This document shows, in pieces, positions 5,179-12,923 of a stretch of DNA of 20,597 nt. The translations under genes were made by a program, and so were the position numbers. Numbering within the stretch: the first letter of the stretch is position 1; every line of letters begins with the position of its first letter. Source of the DNA: an uncultured Eubacteriales bacterium (lineage in GTDB: Bacteria > Bacillota > Clostridia > Lachnospirales > Lachnospiraceae); contig UQVN01000025.1 in the NCBI GenBank assembly GCA_900544525.1, positions 1 through 20,597 of the forward strand, written 5' to 3'. The notes under the pieces were generated by a model. That model was not told where the DNA came from, made no database searches, and saw only the letters and a list, made by a program, of their open reading frames with translations.

Positions 5179-6540
5179 GTGTTTTTATTTAAGAAAGCAA
5201 AGAAACGCCCTATTTTAAAATCAAAAGCGCGAGATGAGATACTAAAAAGGTTAGATAGCTATTTGGAAGAGAACTCTCAACTCCCAATAGAAATTTTACA
5301 TGGATTTTGGAAAGATCAACAGCAAGCTCTAACGTATCAAGAGATACGGGAGTGGTTTGAATATGCTGATATAGATGAAGAGACATGGCAAGCATGGCAG
5401 CAGGATTATTCTATTCTAGTTACGCAAAAGTTACGAGATTCGATATGGCAGCAAGCGATTGTTGCTGGTACGACTGGACAAAAGATTTTTGAGGAATTAG
5501 AAAAGCGAGGATTTAAGGCAGATCTGATTTCTGAAAGAATTAATGCGTATATAGAAAATAAAAGCACTGAACTCATCACAAGAGTGACTACAGAGCAAAG
5601 AGAAGCCATCAGGACTCTTTTAATGCAGGCTATTAACGAAGGGCAAGCATCAGAGGAATTTTCTAAAATAATACGGCCAATTGTAGGTTTGGATAAGCGT
5701 CAAGCAGTTGCAAATATTAAGTATTACAACAAAGTAAAAGAAACACTAAAAAAAGAACACCCCAGAATGAAAACGGAAAATGCTAAGAAGAAAGCTAGGG
5801 AGGCAGCTCTTAAATATGCAGAAAAGCAACATCGTTATCGAGCGCAGAGAATTGCTCAGACAGAGATGGCGTTTGCATATAACTTTGGAGCAGATGAGGT
5901 AGCAGAGCAGGCGTATCAAAGTGGATGGCTTGGACAGTTTAAGCGTATTTGGTGTTCCGCTGGAAATCAGAACGTTTGCGAAGATTGTCAGAATTTAGAT
6001 GGGAATGAAATAGAGAATGGTATTCTTCCACCGTTGCATCCAAATTGCAGATGTGCTGTTCAATATATAGAAGTTGAGAAAAGAAAAGAGTTAACATTAA
6101 AAGAAAAAGGGGCAATCATTCGATATATTAGTCCAGAGTCATATTCATTAAATGCAAAATTAAGAGATGGATTAGACTTGACAGATGTAGAGGAAACATG
6201 GAAAATAGAATTAGATAATGCTTTAAACAAAGTACCATTATTTCAAGGAAATTTAATTCGTACAGTGAGGTTGGAACAAGAAGATTTAGAAGACTTTCTA
6301 CAAAGATATTTAGTAGGGGAGACAGTGAATGAAAAAAGTTTTCTTTCATTTTCTAAAGGGATTTTATATGATGATACAGCTAAGGTTAGAATATACATAG
6401 AAGGTGCTAAAAAAGGACATGACATTAGTTCTTTGAATGAAATGGAACAAGAAGTCTTATATGAAAGAAATATGAGATTTAGGGTACTAGATAAACAATA
6501 TGTGGATAATATATGGCATATATTGCTTGAAGAGGAATGA
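5179..6540 (+). CDS. Minor head (Mu gp30/SPP1 gp7-like) protein fused to an ADP-ribosyltransferase domain
   Basis: Numbering is from GTG 5179 (453 aa), chosen because GGAAGGA lies 9 bases upstream; a TTG at 5161 would add six residues. Residues ~1-300 are a head morphogenesis protein with the family's C-terminal Cys/His cluster: C267, C270, H287, C290, C292 (VCEDC and HPNCRC). Such proteins are packaged in few copies and can enter the host with the DNA. Residues ~306-453 match the R-S-E class of ADP-ribosyltransferases: an Arg in LFQGNLIRTV (R361), the STS-like strand KSFLSFSKG (S390, S392) and the ExE motif EQEVLYER (E423, E425). All three catalytic elements look intact, so the enzyme is probably active on a host protein or nucleic acid. 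G+C falls sharply at ~6060 where the ART part begins. Confidence 0.85.
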   Translation: MFLFKKAKKRPILKSKARDEILKRLDSYLEENSQLPIEILHGFWKDQQQALTYQEIREWFEYADIDEETWQAWQQDYSILVTQKLRDSIWQQAIVAGTTGQKIFEELEKRGFKADLISERINAYIENKSTELITRVTTEQREAIRTLLMQAINEGQASEEFSKIIRPIVGLDKRQAVANIKYYNKVKETLKKEHPRMKTENAKKKAREAALKYAEKQHRYRAQRIAQTEMAFAYNFGADEVAEQAYQSGWLGQFKRIWCSAGNQNVCEDCQNLDGNEIENGILPPLHPNCRCAVQYIEVEKRKELTLKEKGAIIRYISPESYSLNAKLRDGLDLTDVEETWKIELDNALNKVPLFQGNLIRTVRLEQEDLEDFLQRYLVGETVNEKSFLSFSKGILYDDTAKVRIYIEGAKKGHDISSLNEMEQEVLYERNMRFRVLDKQYVDNIWHILLEEE

Positions 6541-6544
6541 TTGC

Positions 6545-6766
6545 ATGAATAAGAAGGTAGTGACATTAGATGAGTTTTGGAAAATGTCAGAAGAGGAAAG
6601 ACTAGAAAATATTCAATATTTATCAAAAGAAGATTTATTTAAGGTTAGGGTTGGAATGCCTATGTCTGGAGAAGTTATAGCAACATTTGAATTGTCAGCG
6701 GAAGAAAAAGATAAGGCAAGAGAATCATTAGAAAGAATGATAAATTATTTCAGTCCCCAAAAATAG
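6545..6766 (+). CDS. Small protein of unknown function downstream of the ART domain
   Basis: A 73-aa protein (MNKKVVTLDEFWKMSEEERL...) with AGAGG 9 bases upstream, starting four bases after the ART fusion ends. It looks soluble, charged and mostly helical, without membrane segment or zinc motif. An in-frame upstream ATG at 6500 inside the ART gene lacks a good ribosome binding site. Its low G+C matches the ART domain, and a terminator follows, so the two appear to travel together. A role as immunity partner or modulator of the ART domain is possible by position only; I recognise no family. Confidence 0.65.
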   Translation: MNKKVVTLDEFWKMSEEERLENIQYLSKEDLFKVRVGMPMSGEVIATFELSAEEKDKARESLERMINYFSPQK

Positions 6767-6802
6767 GTTTACAAGAGCATATACATAATATGAAGTTATA
6801 AG

Positions 6803-6834
6803 AAAAAACGTCTTAATCAATAAGGCGTTTTTTT
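6803..6834 (+). terminator. Rho-independent terminator after the ART/small-gene cassette
   Basis: CGTCTTA (6809-6815) pairs with TAAGGCG (6821-6827) around a five-base loop, including one G-T pair, flanked by A6 upstream and T7 downstream. The A/T flanks also make it usable from the opposite strand. It lies within the long late operon, so it would reduce downstream expression or must be partly read through. Confidence 0.75.
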
Positions 6835-6861
6835 ATGCACATTTTTAGGAAAGGAGTGTAT

Positions 6862-7320
6862 ATGAAAACATTTCAAGATTATTTTGATTATGAAAGAAAG
6901 CCACCAAATAAAGTGCAAAAGAAGAACAATAAGTTTAAAATTGCGAAAAAAGATGATGAAAAGATGCTTGCATTTGGCTGGGCGAATGTATCTATTACTG
7001 TGGATGGCGAAGTAGTAGAAGATTACCAGGAAGATATTGTGGAACCAGAAGAATTAGAGCAAGCAGCATATACGTTTGTGGAACTCTATCGAGAAGGTGG
7101 AGAAATGCATGAACGTGGTGGTGCAGCAGTTCTAGTAGAAAGTGTCGTATTTACTGAAGAAAAATTAAGAGCAATGGAGATTCCAGAGGGTACAGTCCCT
7201 ATTGGATGGTGGATAGGGTTTAAAGTTACGGATCCAGATGTTTGGGAAAAAGTAAAAGATGGTACATATTCTATGTTTTCGATCGAAGGTGAAGCAATAA
7301 GAGAGGAGGTAACAGAATAA
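6862..7320 (+). CDS. XkdF-like prohead protease
   Basis: This 152-aa protein matches the phage XkdF-type serine protease domain that matures the prohead by cutting scaffold. Typical segments are LAFGWANVSITVDGEVVEDY, GGEMHERGGAAVLVES with candidate catalytic H83, PIGWWIGFKV, and TYSMFSIEGEA with candidate nucleophile S140. The ATG at 6862 has AGGAAAGGAG upstream; an ATG at 6835 in the same frame falls in the T-run of the terminator and is unlikely. Its stop overlaps the start of the next gene (TAATG), indicating coupled translation with the scaffold-like protein. Confidence 0.85.
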   Translation: MKTFQDYFDYERKPPNKVQKKNNKFKIAKKDDEKMLAFGWANVSITVDGEVVEDYQEDIVEPEELEQAAYTFVELYREGGEMHERGGAAVLVESVVFTEEKLRAMEIPEGTVPIGWWIGFKVTDPDVWEKVKDGTYSMFSIEGEAIREEVTE

Positions 7321-8495
7321 TGGCCACAAAACTAAAGAATCTTAAAGTTAAGAAAGTTGATTTTGTAGACCAGGGAGCAAATCCAGAGGCACATATTAAA
7401 ATCAAAAAGAACAAAGAAGAGTCTAAAGGAGAAAAAGAAAGCGTTGTAAAAAGATTTTTCATAGCAATTGCTAAGGCTTCCGGGTTGAAACAAGAAGAAT
7501 TAGAAAGTGTTGTGGAAGAAATCGCAAAAGGCGATTCAATCACATTCGGAGAGAAGATGAATGAAGTTAAGCGCAGAAAGGTAGCAGATGAAATCTGGGA
7601 TATGTGTTATGCTTTACAATCTTCTCTCTGTTCGATCATGTTTGATGATGATTTAGACTCTGCTGCCGCGCAAGAGTCAATGCAGCAGAGTATCAGCGAA
7701 TTCTCAGAGATTGTAAATGAATGTGTTACACAATGGTCGCAGAGAAAAACGAGCAATATTAAGAAGTCTATTGTTTCAGAACCAACATCGTTTGATGTTG
7801 AAAAAATGAAAGAGCTTATTGGAAAGGCAACAGGTCCAATAAAAACAGAGAAACCAATAGAAGATGATGAAAGAGAAGAAGGAGAAGAAATCATGATTGA
7901 TAAAAGTAAGATGACGCCAGCGGAAAGGGCGTTTTATGAAGACATTGAAAAAAGATGTAGTGTAACGGAAGATCCTGTTCAAACAGGAGAGGGGATGAAC
8001 TCTAATATTATAGAACCTGTAGGAAAAGGGATGGGAGTGAATTCTATAAATTCACCACAACCACAGTCCGACCCAGAGGATATTTATAAAGGTGTACATC
8101 CAGCAGTTAAAGCGGAACTTGAAAGTCTTAGAAAATTCAGAGAAGAGCAAGAGGAGAAAGAATTAACAGAGGTTGCAAAGAAATATGAATTGCTTGGAAA
8201 GAAGCCAGAAGAACTTGTTCCAGTGCTTAAAAGTCTTAAGGCAGCAGGAGGTACTGCTTATAACGATATGCTCAGTGTCTTAGATACGAATTTAGATACA
8301 ATTCAGAAATCTGGTGTGTTCGGTGAAGTTGGACATACTGGTGGTGCTAGTAATAGTGGAGAATCTGAGATTATTGCCAAAATGCGAACAAAGATAGCAG
8401 AAGTTTGTAAAAATAACCCAAATCTTACAGAAGCACAAGCAATGGATCAAGTGTTGTTATCTGATCCAGAGTTATTAAAAGAATTTGATAAATAG
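7320..8495 (+). CDS. Head maturation/scaffold-like protein with probable nested scaffold start
   Basis: The 391-aa protein begins LKNLKVKKVDFVDQGANPEAHI, a motif that follows or belongs to XkdF-type protease proteins. The C-terminal half (~residues 270-391) is charged and helical, with EEQEEKELTEVAKKYELLG, as expected of a scaffold. An internal ATG at 7893 (residue 192, MIDKSKMTPAERAF) has AAGGAG 8 bases upstream, so a second product of about 200 aa is likely. Position between protease and decoration/capsid genes fits scaffold, as with lambda Nu3 nested in gene C. The function is inferred from place and composition. Confidence 0.65.
   Translation: MATKLKNLKVKKVDFVDQGANPEAHIKIKKNKEESKGEKESVVKRFFIAIAKASGLKQEELESVVEEIAKGDSITFGEKMNEVKRRKVADEIWDMCYALQSSLCSIMFDDDLDSAAAQESMQQSISEFSEIVNECVTQWSQRKTSNIKKSIVSEPTSFDVEKMKELIGKATGPIKTEKPIEDDEREEGEEIMIDKSKMTPAERAFYEDIEKRCSVTEDPVQTGEGMNSNIIEPVGKGMGVNSINSPQPQSDPEDIYKGVHPAVKAELESLRKFREEQEEKELTEVAKKYELLGKKPEELVPVLKSLKAAGGTAYNDMLSVLDTNLDTIQKSGVFGEVGHTGGASNSGESEIIAKMRTKIAEVCKNNPNLTEAQAMDQVLLSDPELLKEFDK
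7893..8495 (+). CDS. Possible nested scaffold protein (internal in-frame start)
   Basis: An in-frame ATG at 7893 preceded by AAGGAG at 7879-7884 opens a 200-aa C-terminal product, MIDKSKMTPAERAFYEDIEK onward. An internal ribosome binding site of this quality, placed right after an acidic linker (DDEREEGEE), is unusual in the middle of a gene. Independent production of a C-terminal scaffold from a longer ORF is known in other phages. No expression evidence is available. Confidence 0.4.
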   Translation: MIDKSKMTPAERAFYEDIEKRCSVTEDPVQTGEGMNSNIIEPVGKGMGVNSINSPQPQSDPEDIYKGVHPAVKAELESLRKFREEQEEKELTEVAKKYELLGKKPEELVPVLKSLKAAGGTAYNDMLSVLDTNLDTIQKSGVFGEVGHTGGASNSGESEIIAKMRTKIAEVCKNNPNLTEAQAMDQVLLSDPELLKEFDK

Positions 8496-8507
8496 GAGGT
8501 ATGGAAG

Positions 8508-8909
8508 ATGGCAGTTTATGAATATACAACAATTAACACAAGTCCCACTATCAAAGCAGAGAGTGGTGGAGAACTTGGAGATGTAAGAGGAAAAGCTGTT
8601 AAGTTTGTAGATGGAAAAGTCCAGCTGCCAGGAGCAGGAGAAGTTCCAATTGGAATTGTATTATTGTCAGAAGTAGAGAATGTAAAAACTGGCGATACAG
8701 TAACAATACAAGTAAAAGATATTGGTAAATGGAAAGCAGGAGCAACGGTGGGAGCAGGAGATTTACTTACAGCTGATGCAGAAGGATTATGTCAAAAGGC
8801 AACAGAAGGGCAGTATATTCTTGCAAGGGCATTATCTGCTGCTACTGCAAAAAATGATTTAGTAACTATACAAATTATCAATGCCGGCTACTTAAAAGCT
8901 GGAGCATAA
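8508..8909 (+). CDS. Capsid decoration (cement) protein
   Basis: A 133-aa, beta-rich, glycine/valine-rich protein with AGGAGGTATGGAAG before the ATG. Stretches such as VKFVDGKVQLPGAGEVPIGIVLLSE and KDIGKWKAGATVGAGDLLTADAEG are characteristic of small phage capsid cement/decoration proteins (DUF2190-like), which bind the expanded capsid and stabilise it. It stands directly before the major capsid gene, the same order as D-E in lambda. Product class is fairly secure; the exact family is from memory. Confidence 0.75.
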   Translation: MAVYEYTTINTSPTIKAESGGELGDVRGKAVKFVDGKVQLPGAGEVPIGIVLLSEVENVKTGDTVTIQVKDIGKWKAGATVGAGDLLTADAEGLCQKATEGQYILARALSAATAKNDLVTIQIINAGYLKAGA

Positions 8910-8920
8910 GGAGGTAAAGG

Positions 8921-9952
8921 ATGAATAATTCACGTTCAACAACAGCAGGAATTATGCTAGATATTGCAAAAGGTTGGAAACCTAATATGTATCTATCTAA
9001 TATGTCTATGGCATTTTTTCAAGAAGAAGGAATGTATGTAGCACCAAGTATTTTCCCTATTTGTCCAGTAGCAACATCAATAGGACAATATTATGTATTC
9101 AACAAAGAAGAGTTAGCAAAAGATCAGGTTGATAGAAAGCCTGCTTTTGGTAAAGTGGCTACAGCTATTTTTAGTCATGATGATGAGACATATAGTTGTG
9201 ATGTTGATCAGATTATTGTCGGAATCGATCAGATTGCCACTTTGAACTATCAGCGTACAAATTCACCAGCAAGCATTGATCCAAGAAGAAACAAAGTGAA
9301 AACTGTAACAGAGCAAATGCAGTTACATTTAGATAATGTGTTTGCAAAGAATTTTTTTAGAAAAGAAGCATGGCAAAACGTGAAGACAGGAAAGGATTCC
9401 TCTCCATCAACGAATGAATTCTTAAAGTTTTCAGATGCTAATTCAGATATTATTGGTTTATTTGATGATTATAAGAGAGACATTCTTCTTTCAGGAAGAA
9501 GAAAGCCAAACAAACTAGCACTTGGATATAATACGTTTGTAGCTATGAAGAATCATCCGCAGTTTTTAGAACGTGTTACAGGAAGTGGCTCTACACCAAA
9601 TCCAGCACTTGTCAATGAGCAAGTAATTGCAACTGTACTAGGAATTGAACAAGTAAAGGTACTTTATTCTACACATAACGTAGCAGAACTTGGACAAGTA
9701 GCAGATATGCAGTTTGTTTGTGATAGCAATTCTGCTCTTTTATGTTATGCACCAGAGACACCAGCAATTGATCAGCCTTCTGCTGGATATATCTTTACCT
9801 GGGATATGTTAGGAAATGGAAAATGGATGGCAACTTCTCAATTTGAAGGAGAAGGTGGAACACATTCAGAGTTTGTAGAAGGACTTATGGCCACTGATAT
9901 GAAGAAAACCTGTGATGATCTTGCCATTTTCTTGACAGATTGCGTGAAATAG
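8921..9952 (+). CDS. Major capsid protein
   Basis: 343 aa, preceded by AAGGAGGTAAAGG. Length, position after protease, scaffold and decoration genes, and composition fit the major head subunit. Recognisable stretches include MYVAPSIFPICPVATSIGQYYVF near the N-terminus, a central DDYKRDILLSGRRKPNKLALGY, and C-terminal WDMLGNGKWMATSQFEGEGG. This is the pattern of major capsid proteins paired with Mu-like portals in clostridial phages, presumably with the HK97 fold. I could not place it in a named Pfam family with certainty. Confidence 0.85.
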   Translation: MNNSRSTTAGIMLDIAKGWKPNMYLSNMSMAFFQEEGMYVAPSIFPICPVATSIGQYYVFNKEELAKDQVDRKPAFGKVATAIFSHDDETYSCDVDQIIVGIDQIATLNYQRTNSPASIDPRRNKVKTVTEQMQLHLDNVFAKNFFRKEAWQNVKTGKDSSPSTNEFLKFSDANSDIIGLFDDYKRDILLSGRRKPNKLALGYNTFVAMKNHPQFLERVTGSGSTPNPALVNEQVIATVLGIEQVKVLYSTHNVAELGQVADMQFVCDSNSALLCYAPETPAIDQPSAGYIFTWDMLGNGKWMATSQFEGEGGTHSEFVEGLMATDMKKTCDDLAIFLTDCVK

Positions 9953-9962
9953 AGGTGATAAT

Positions 9963-10484
9963 ATGGCGTATACTGTATTAAAACCAATTAATATTGGTGG
10001 AAAAAGAAGAATCATAGGAGAAGTTTTAAATGATAGTGATGTAGCTGCTGGACGAGTTTATTCTCTGGTAAAAAGCGGATATATTTCAGAGCTAAAAACA
10101 ATTCCAGAAGAAGGCATAGATGTAGCAGAGCTAAAGCAGCTTACAATCAATATACCAATAAATGATGGTGTATTTGATATAGAAGTTGCTTTAGATGATG
10201 CTGTGGAAGTATTTACAATTTTACAGAGTAGGGTAGAAGAAGCAACAGAACGAATTAAAAAAATTGAAAAAGAAGAAGTTTTAATTCTGATTGATGCAAC
10301 TGATAGTAGAAAAAGTGTAAAAGCTGCTGCAGTAGAACAAGCAAAGAAAATTACTCAAAAAATAGAAGACAATGGAGAAAATAATTCTTCTATGGAAAGT
10401 GACGTCCAAGAGAATTTGTCTGAAACCGAAACCCCAAAAGAGACAGATTCTGATGAATCCGAAAAACAAGAAGGTGAAGAGTGA
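9963..10484 (+). CDS. Head-associated protein with acidic disordered tail
   Basis: A 173-aa protein after GAGGTGATAAT. Residues 1-45 (YTVLKPINIGGKRRIIGEVL, then GRVYSLVKSGYISEL) form a compact domain often found in the gene after the phage capsid gene. The middle is an amphipathic helix or coiled coil (VEEATERIKKIEKEE), and the last ~40 residues are almost all Ser/Glu/Asp/Asn/Thr and surely disordered. The stop overlaps the next start (TGATG). It may be a head-tail interface or capsid-surface protein; no precise function is known to me. Confidence 0.6.
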   Translation: MAYTVLKPINIGGKRRIIGEVLNDSDVAAGRVYSLVKSGYISELKTIPEEGIDVAELKQLTINIPINDGVFDIEVALDDAVEVFTILQSRVEEATERIKKIEKEEVLILIDATDSRKSVKAAAVEQAKKITQKIEDNGENNSSMESDVQENLSETETPKETDSDESEKQEGEE

Positions 10485-10891
10485 TGGCAGGAACATATAC
10501 ATATGATCCAGGAATGGTTTCTGAATTTGGAAAAGACCGAATGAGATTTGAACTAGGTGATACGATGACAGAAGGAGGAGCTGATACAACAGCTCTTTCT
10601 GATGAGGAGATTTCTGCTGCCTTAACAGCTTATCCAAATAACTGGAAACATTCGAAGCTAATGCTCTTAGAGACATTGTATAGACGGTTCTCGTATGAAG
10701 TTGATACTAAAACAGGACCTCTTGCTTTTTCTTCCATGACAGAGCGTGCAAAACTCTGGAAAGAAGAGTATGAATTATTAAAGAAAGAAATAAAGGCAAA
10801 GGCGATTTCTGTTCCGAAATTAGGGAATGCGGAGCAGAGACCGCCTTATTTTTATAAAGGAATGATGCGTAATGATGGAAGGATGGATTAA
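10484..10891 (+). CDS. Head-tail connector (adaptor) protein
   Basis: 135 aa starting MAGTYTYDPG at an ATG that overlaps the previous stop; a GTG one codon earlier is in frame but unneeded. The sequence (GKDRMRFELGDT, then ALSDEEISAALTAYPNNW and LLETLYRRFSYEVDTKTGPL) is a helical adaptor like HK97 gp6/SPP1 gp15, whose ring sits under the portal. The stop and next start overlap by one base (TAATG), so the connector genes are coupled. Confidence 0.75.
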   Translation: MAGTYTYDPGMVSEFGKDRMRFELGDTMTEGGADTTALSDEEISAALTAYPNNWKHSKLMLLETLYRRFSYEVDTKTGPLAFSSMTERAKLWKEEYELLKKEIKAKAISVPKLGNAEQRPPYFYKGMMRNDGRMD

Positions 10892-11250
10892 TGAAGAATA
10901 CAAGGATGATGTACCTAAGACAAGGGAATATGTTTAAAGAGTTCTTTGTCGAAAGGCGGAATCAATCCGTTTCAGCTTCTGGAAGACCAACAAATGAATT
11001 TATAACTACAATGGAAAGTTTAAAAGGCTGTTTAGCAGAGTCTGATCCAAAGGAAGTTATGAATTGGCAGCAGTTACAAACACCAGTTACTCATACAATT
11101 GTCCAAGAAGGAAGTCCAAAAGCGAAAAAAAATGAAAGATTACGCCTCGATAATAGAACATTTGATATAAAAGCTGTGGATGACTGTGGCGGCCTTGGTA
11201 TTTCTACCATTTATTATGTAGAGGAAAGAAGGGACGTAAATGGATATTGA
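10891..11250 (+). CDS. Head-tail joining (head closure) protein
   Basis: A 119-aa beta-rich protein. Length, position after the adaptor, and the pattern VERRNQSVSASGRPTNEF, then LKGCLAESDPKE and LRLDNRTFDIKAVDDCGGLG, fit the SPP1 gp16/HK97-type head closure family, which plugs the portal-adaptor channel and receives the tail. It overlaps the next gene by 11 bases. Family assignment is by pattern and synteny. Confidence 0.7.
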   Translation: MKNTRMMYLRQGNMFKEFFVERRNQSVSASGRPTNEFITTMESLKGCLAESDPKEVMNWQQLQTPVTHTIVQEGSPKAKKNERLRLDNRTFDIKAVDDCGGLGISTIYYVEERRDVNGY

Positions 11251-11740
11251 TGGAGCTGCAGAAGAATTAAAAAGAGTTTCTGGAAAAACGGTAGAAAAAA
11301 TAAATTCAGAGACATATAGTCGTGCTTTTCAAGTAGGTAATGCTCTTCGAAATGCGGAATTGAAAGTTATGTCTGGAAAACGCAGTGGTAGGATCTATAA
11401 AAAAGTTGGAACATATGGAAAAAGGAAAACCCAAGGAACAAAAGCACTAATGGGACAATATGGCCGTAAACTCAGGGGTGGCCAATTGTATCAAGCTTCT
11501 GCCCCAGGAGAGCCACCAGCTGTAAGAACAGGAACTTTAAGACGTAGTTTTACGCATAAAGTAAAGGGACTGCACAGTTCTTCAGGAATAAAAGTTGTTG
11601 CATCATTAGAAACAAGAAATAAGTATGCTGGATATTTGCAAGATGGTACAAAGAAAATGGCACCAAGACCATTTATAGACCCGATTATTCAAGAAGCAAA
11701 GCCAGAAGTAGAAAAAATTCTTAATAGGCCTTATGAATAG
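11240..11740 (+). CDS. HK97 gp10-like tail-completion/neck protein
   Basis: 166 aa. The central and C-terminal parts carry hallmarks of HK97-gp10-like proteins: SAPGEPPAVRTGTLRRSF, then KYAGYLQDGTKKMAPRPFIDP near the end. The N-terminal region is basic (RIYKKVGTYGKRKTQG, KLRGG), longer than in minimal relatives. These proteins help connect the tail to the head connector. Both flanking genes are neck components, in the usual order. Confidence 0.8.
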   Translation: MDIDGAAEELKRVSGKTVEKINSETYSRAFQVGNALRNAELKVMSGKRSGRIYKKVGTYGKRKTQGTKALMGQYGRKLRGGQLYQASAPGEPPAVRTGTLRRSFTHKVKGLHSSSGIKVVASLETRNKYAGYLQDGTKKMAPRPFIDPIIQEAKPEVEKILNRPYE

Positions 11741-11751
11741 GAGGAGAATAG

Positions 11752-12036
11752 ATGCAAATTGTAACAAAAAAAGAGGAAAGCAAATTCAATCTAGAAGAAA
11801 TAAAAGAAGGCTGGTGTGCTTATGTAAAGCATAGCAGTTGGGATGAAGGAAAGGTAGGGTATATATCATCATTATCTTCAGATATAATGATGGTTCAATT
11901 TTGTCCAGGAATTAGAAACATTAGCAATCATACATCTGTTAAAGCAAAAGATATTGCAGCAGGAGAGTGGGAAATTAGGTTGTCTCCGGATTTGAAAAAT
12001 ATCTATGAGTATAAGGAGTCTGTAGATGAAATTTGA
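11752..12036 (+). CDS. Conserved hypothetical neck-region protein (DUF5026-like)
   Basis: 94 aa, preceded by AGGAGGAG. The core AYVKHSSWDEGKVGYISSL, then VQFCPGIRNISNHTSV and AAGEWEIRLSPDL, resembles a small SH3-like barrel and the DUF5026 family as I remember it from clostridial prophages. Its function is unknown. It sits between the gp10-like gene and the tail-terminator gene and overlaps the latter by 11 bases, so it is probably a virion or tail-assembly component. Confidence 0.6.
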   Translation: MQIVTKKEESKFNLEEIKEGWCAYVKHSSWDEGKVGYISSLSSDIMMVQFCPGIRNISNHTSVKAKDIAAGEWEIRLSPDLKNIYEYKESVDEI

Positions 12037-12922
12037 GGAATTAATTTATAAGCGCTTATTGAATAGTGAGGTAGCAGGAAAGATGGCAAGTTATGCTGGT
12101 GTTCCTGCTATTTTTTATTCAGAAGTTCCATCAGATAATCAAGAAGGATGGGGGGATAAAACACAATATCCCCGTCTTTGTTATTGGTTTGATATGCAAG
12201 CGAATCAAGAGAGAAACTCTGCAGGAACATTAACGATATCACTTATGTGCATGAATGAAACAGAACAGTTACCTGAGCAAATGGAGCCAATTCTAAGGTC
12301 ATGCATGAAAGATATTCTTCTAACTCCACATGAGGAAAATAGTTCTTATTGTTTTGCATGGGGAAAAACAGAAGCATTTTCTTACCAGAAACAGGATGGA
12401 ACAAGAATGTCAGATGGTGATCTCGTTGTAGGTTGCGATATTATCTTCGATATTTTGGAGTACACAAACCAAGAGACGACCGACCCTGACCCGATTGTGG
12501 CCATGAATCGCTATATAAAGGAACTTTATCCCGAAGCCATTGTTCTTGGATGGGATAAAGTAGAAGAGATTATAGAAGCAGGTGTTGAAACACCTGTTTT
12601 TTATTGTCGATTATTAGAGACAGAAGTGGATAGAGAAACTAATACTGTTGTTTGGCTTAATGGCAAGATAGCAATTCATTTTCTTTGTCCAGACAGTTCC
12701 GTTCGAATGAAAATGACAATGGGACTCGCTAATAAATTGAGCTTAGATGGAGAAGTAATCCTACTGGATAAATCACCAATGTTTATTGAAGAACTATCAG
12801 CTGACTATAAGGCGGATTATTTTACAGAAGGGCAACTTAAAATCACAGGGCAATACGGACTATTACGTTACCAACAGGCAGGGAAAATTCTTAGAAATAC
12901 AACAATTACAGGAGGTGTATAA
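12026..12922 (+). CDS. Tail terminator-like protein, apparently duplicated
   Basis: 298 aa, about twice the size of ordinary tail terminators. The first half (1-155) has FYSEVPSDNQ, YPRLCYWFD, TLTISLMC and GDLVVGCDIIFDILEY, matching the beta-alpha fold of tail terminators that cap the tube. The second half (156-298) shows a similar order: VFYCRLLETE, GKIAIHFLC, a helix around RMKMTMGLANKL, and LKITGQYGLLR. I infer two copies of one fold joined by a TTDPDP linker. Position before the sheath gene supports a tail-end role. Confidence 0.6.
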   Translation: MKFEELIYKRLLNSEVAGKMASYAGVPAIFYSEVPSDNQEGWGDKTQYPRLCYWFDMQANQERNSAGTLTISLMCMNETEQLPEQMEPILRSCMKDILLTPHEENSSYCFAWGKTEAFSYQKQDGTRMSDGDLVVGCDIIFDILEYTNQETTDPDPIVAMNRYIKELYPEAIVLGWDKVEEIIEAGVETPVFYCRLLETEVDRETNTVVWLNGKIAIHFLCPDSSVRMKMTMGLANKLSLDGEVILLDKSPMFIEELSADYKADYFTEGQLKITGQYGLLRYQQAGKILRNTTITGGV

Positions 12923-12923
12923 A

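Noticed and set aside
12786..12923. Longer N-terminus for the 81-aa pre-sheath protein
   Set aside because: It would lie inside the tail-terminator gene in another frame with no ribosome binding site, while ATG 12924 has AGGAGGTG.
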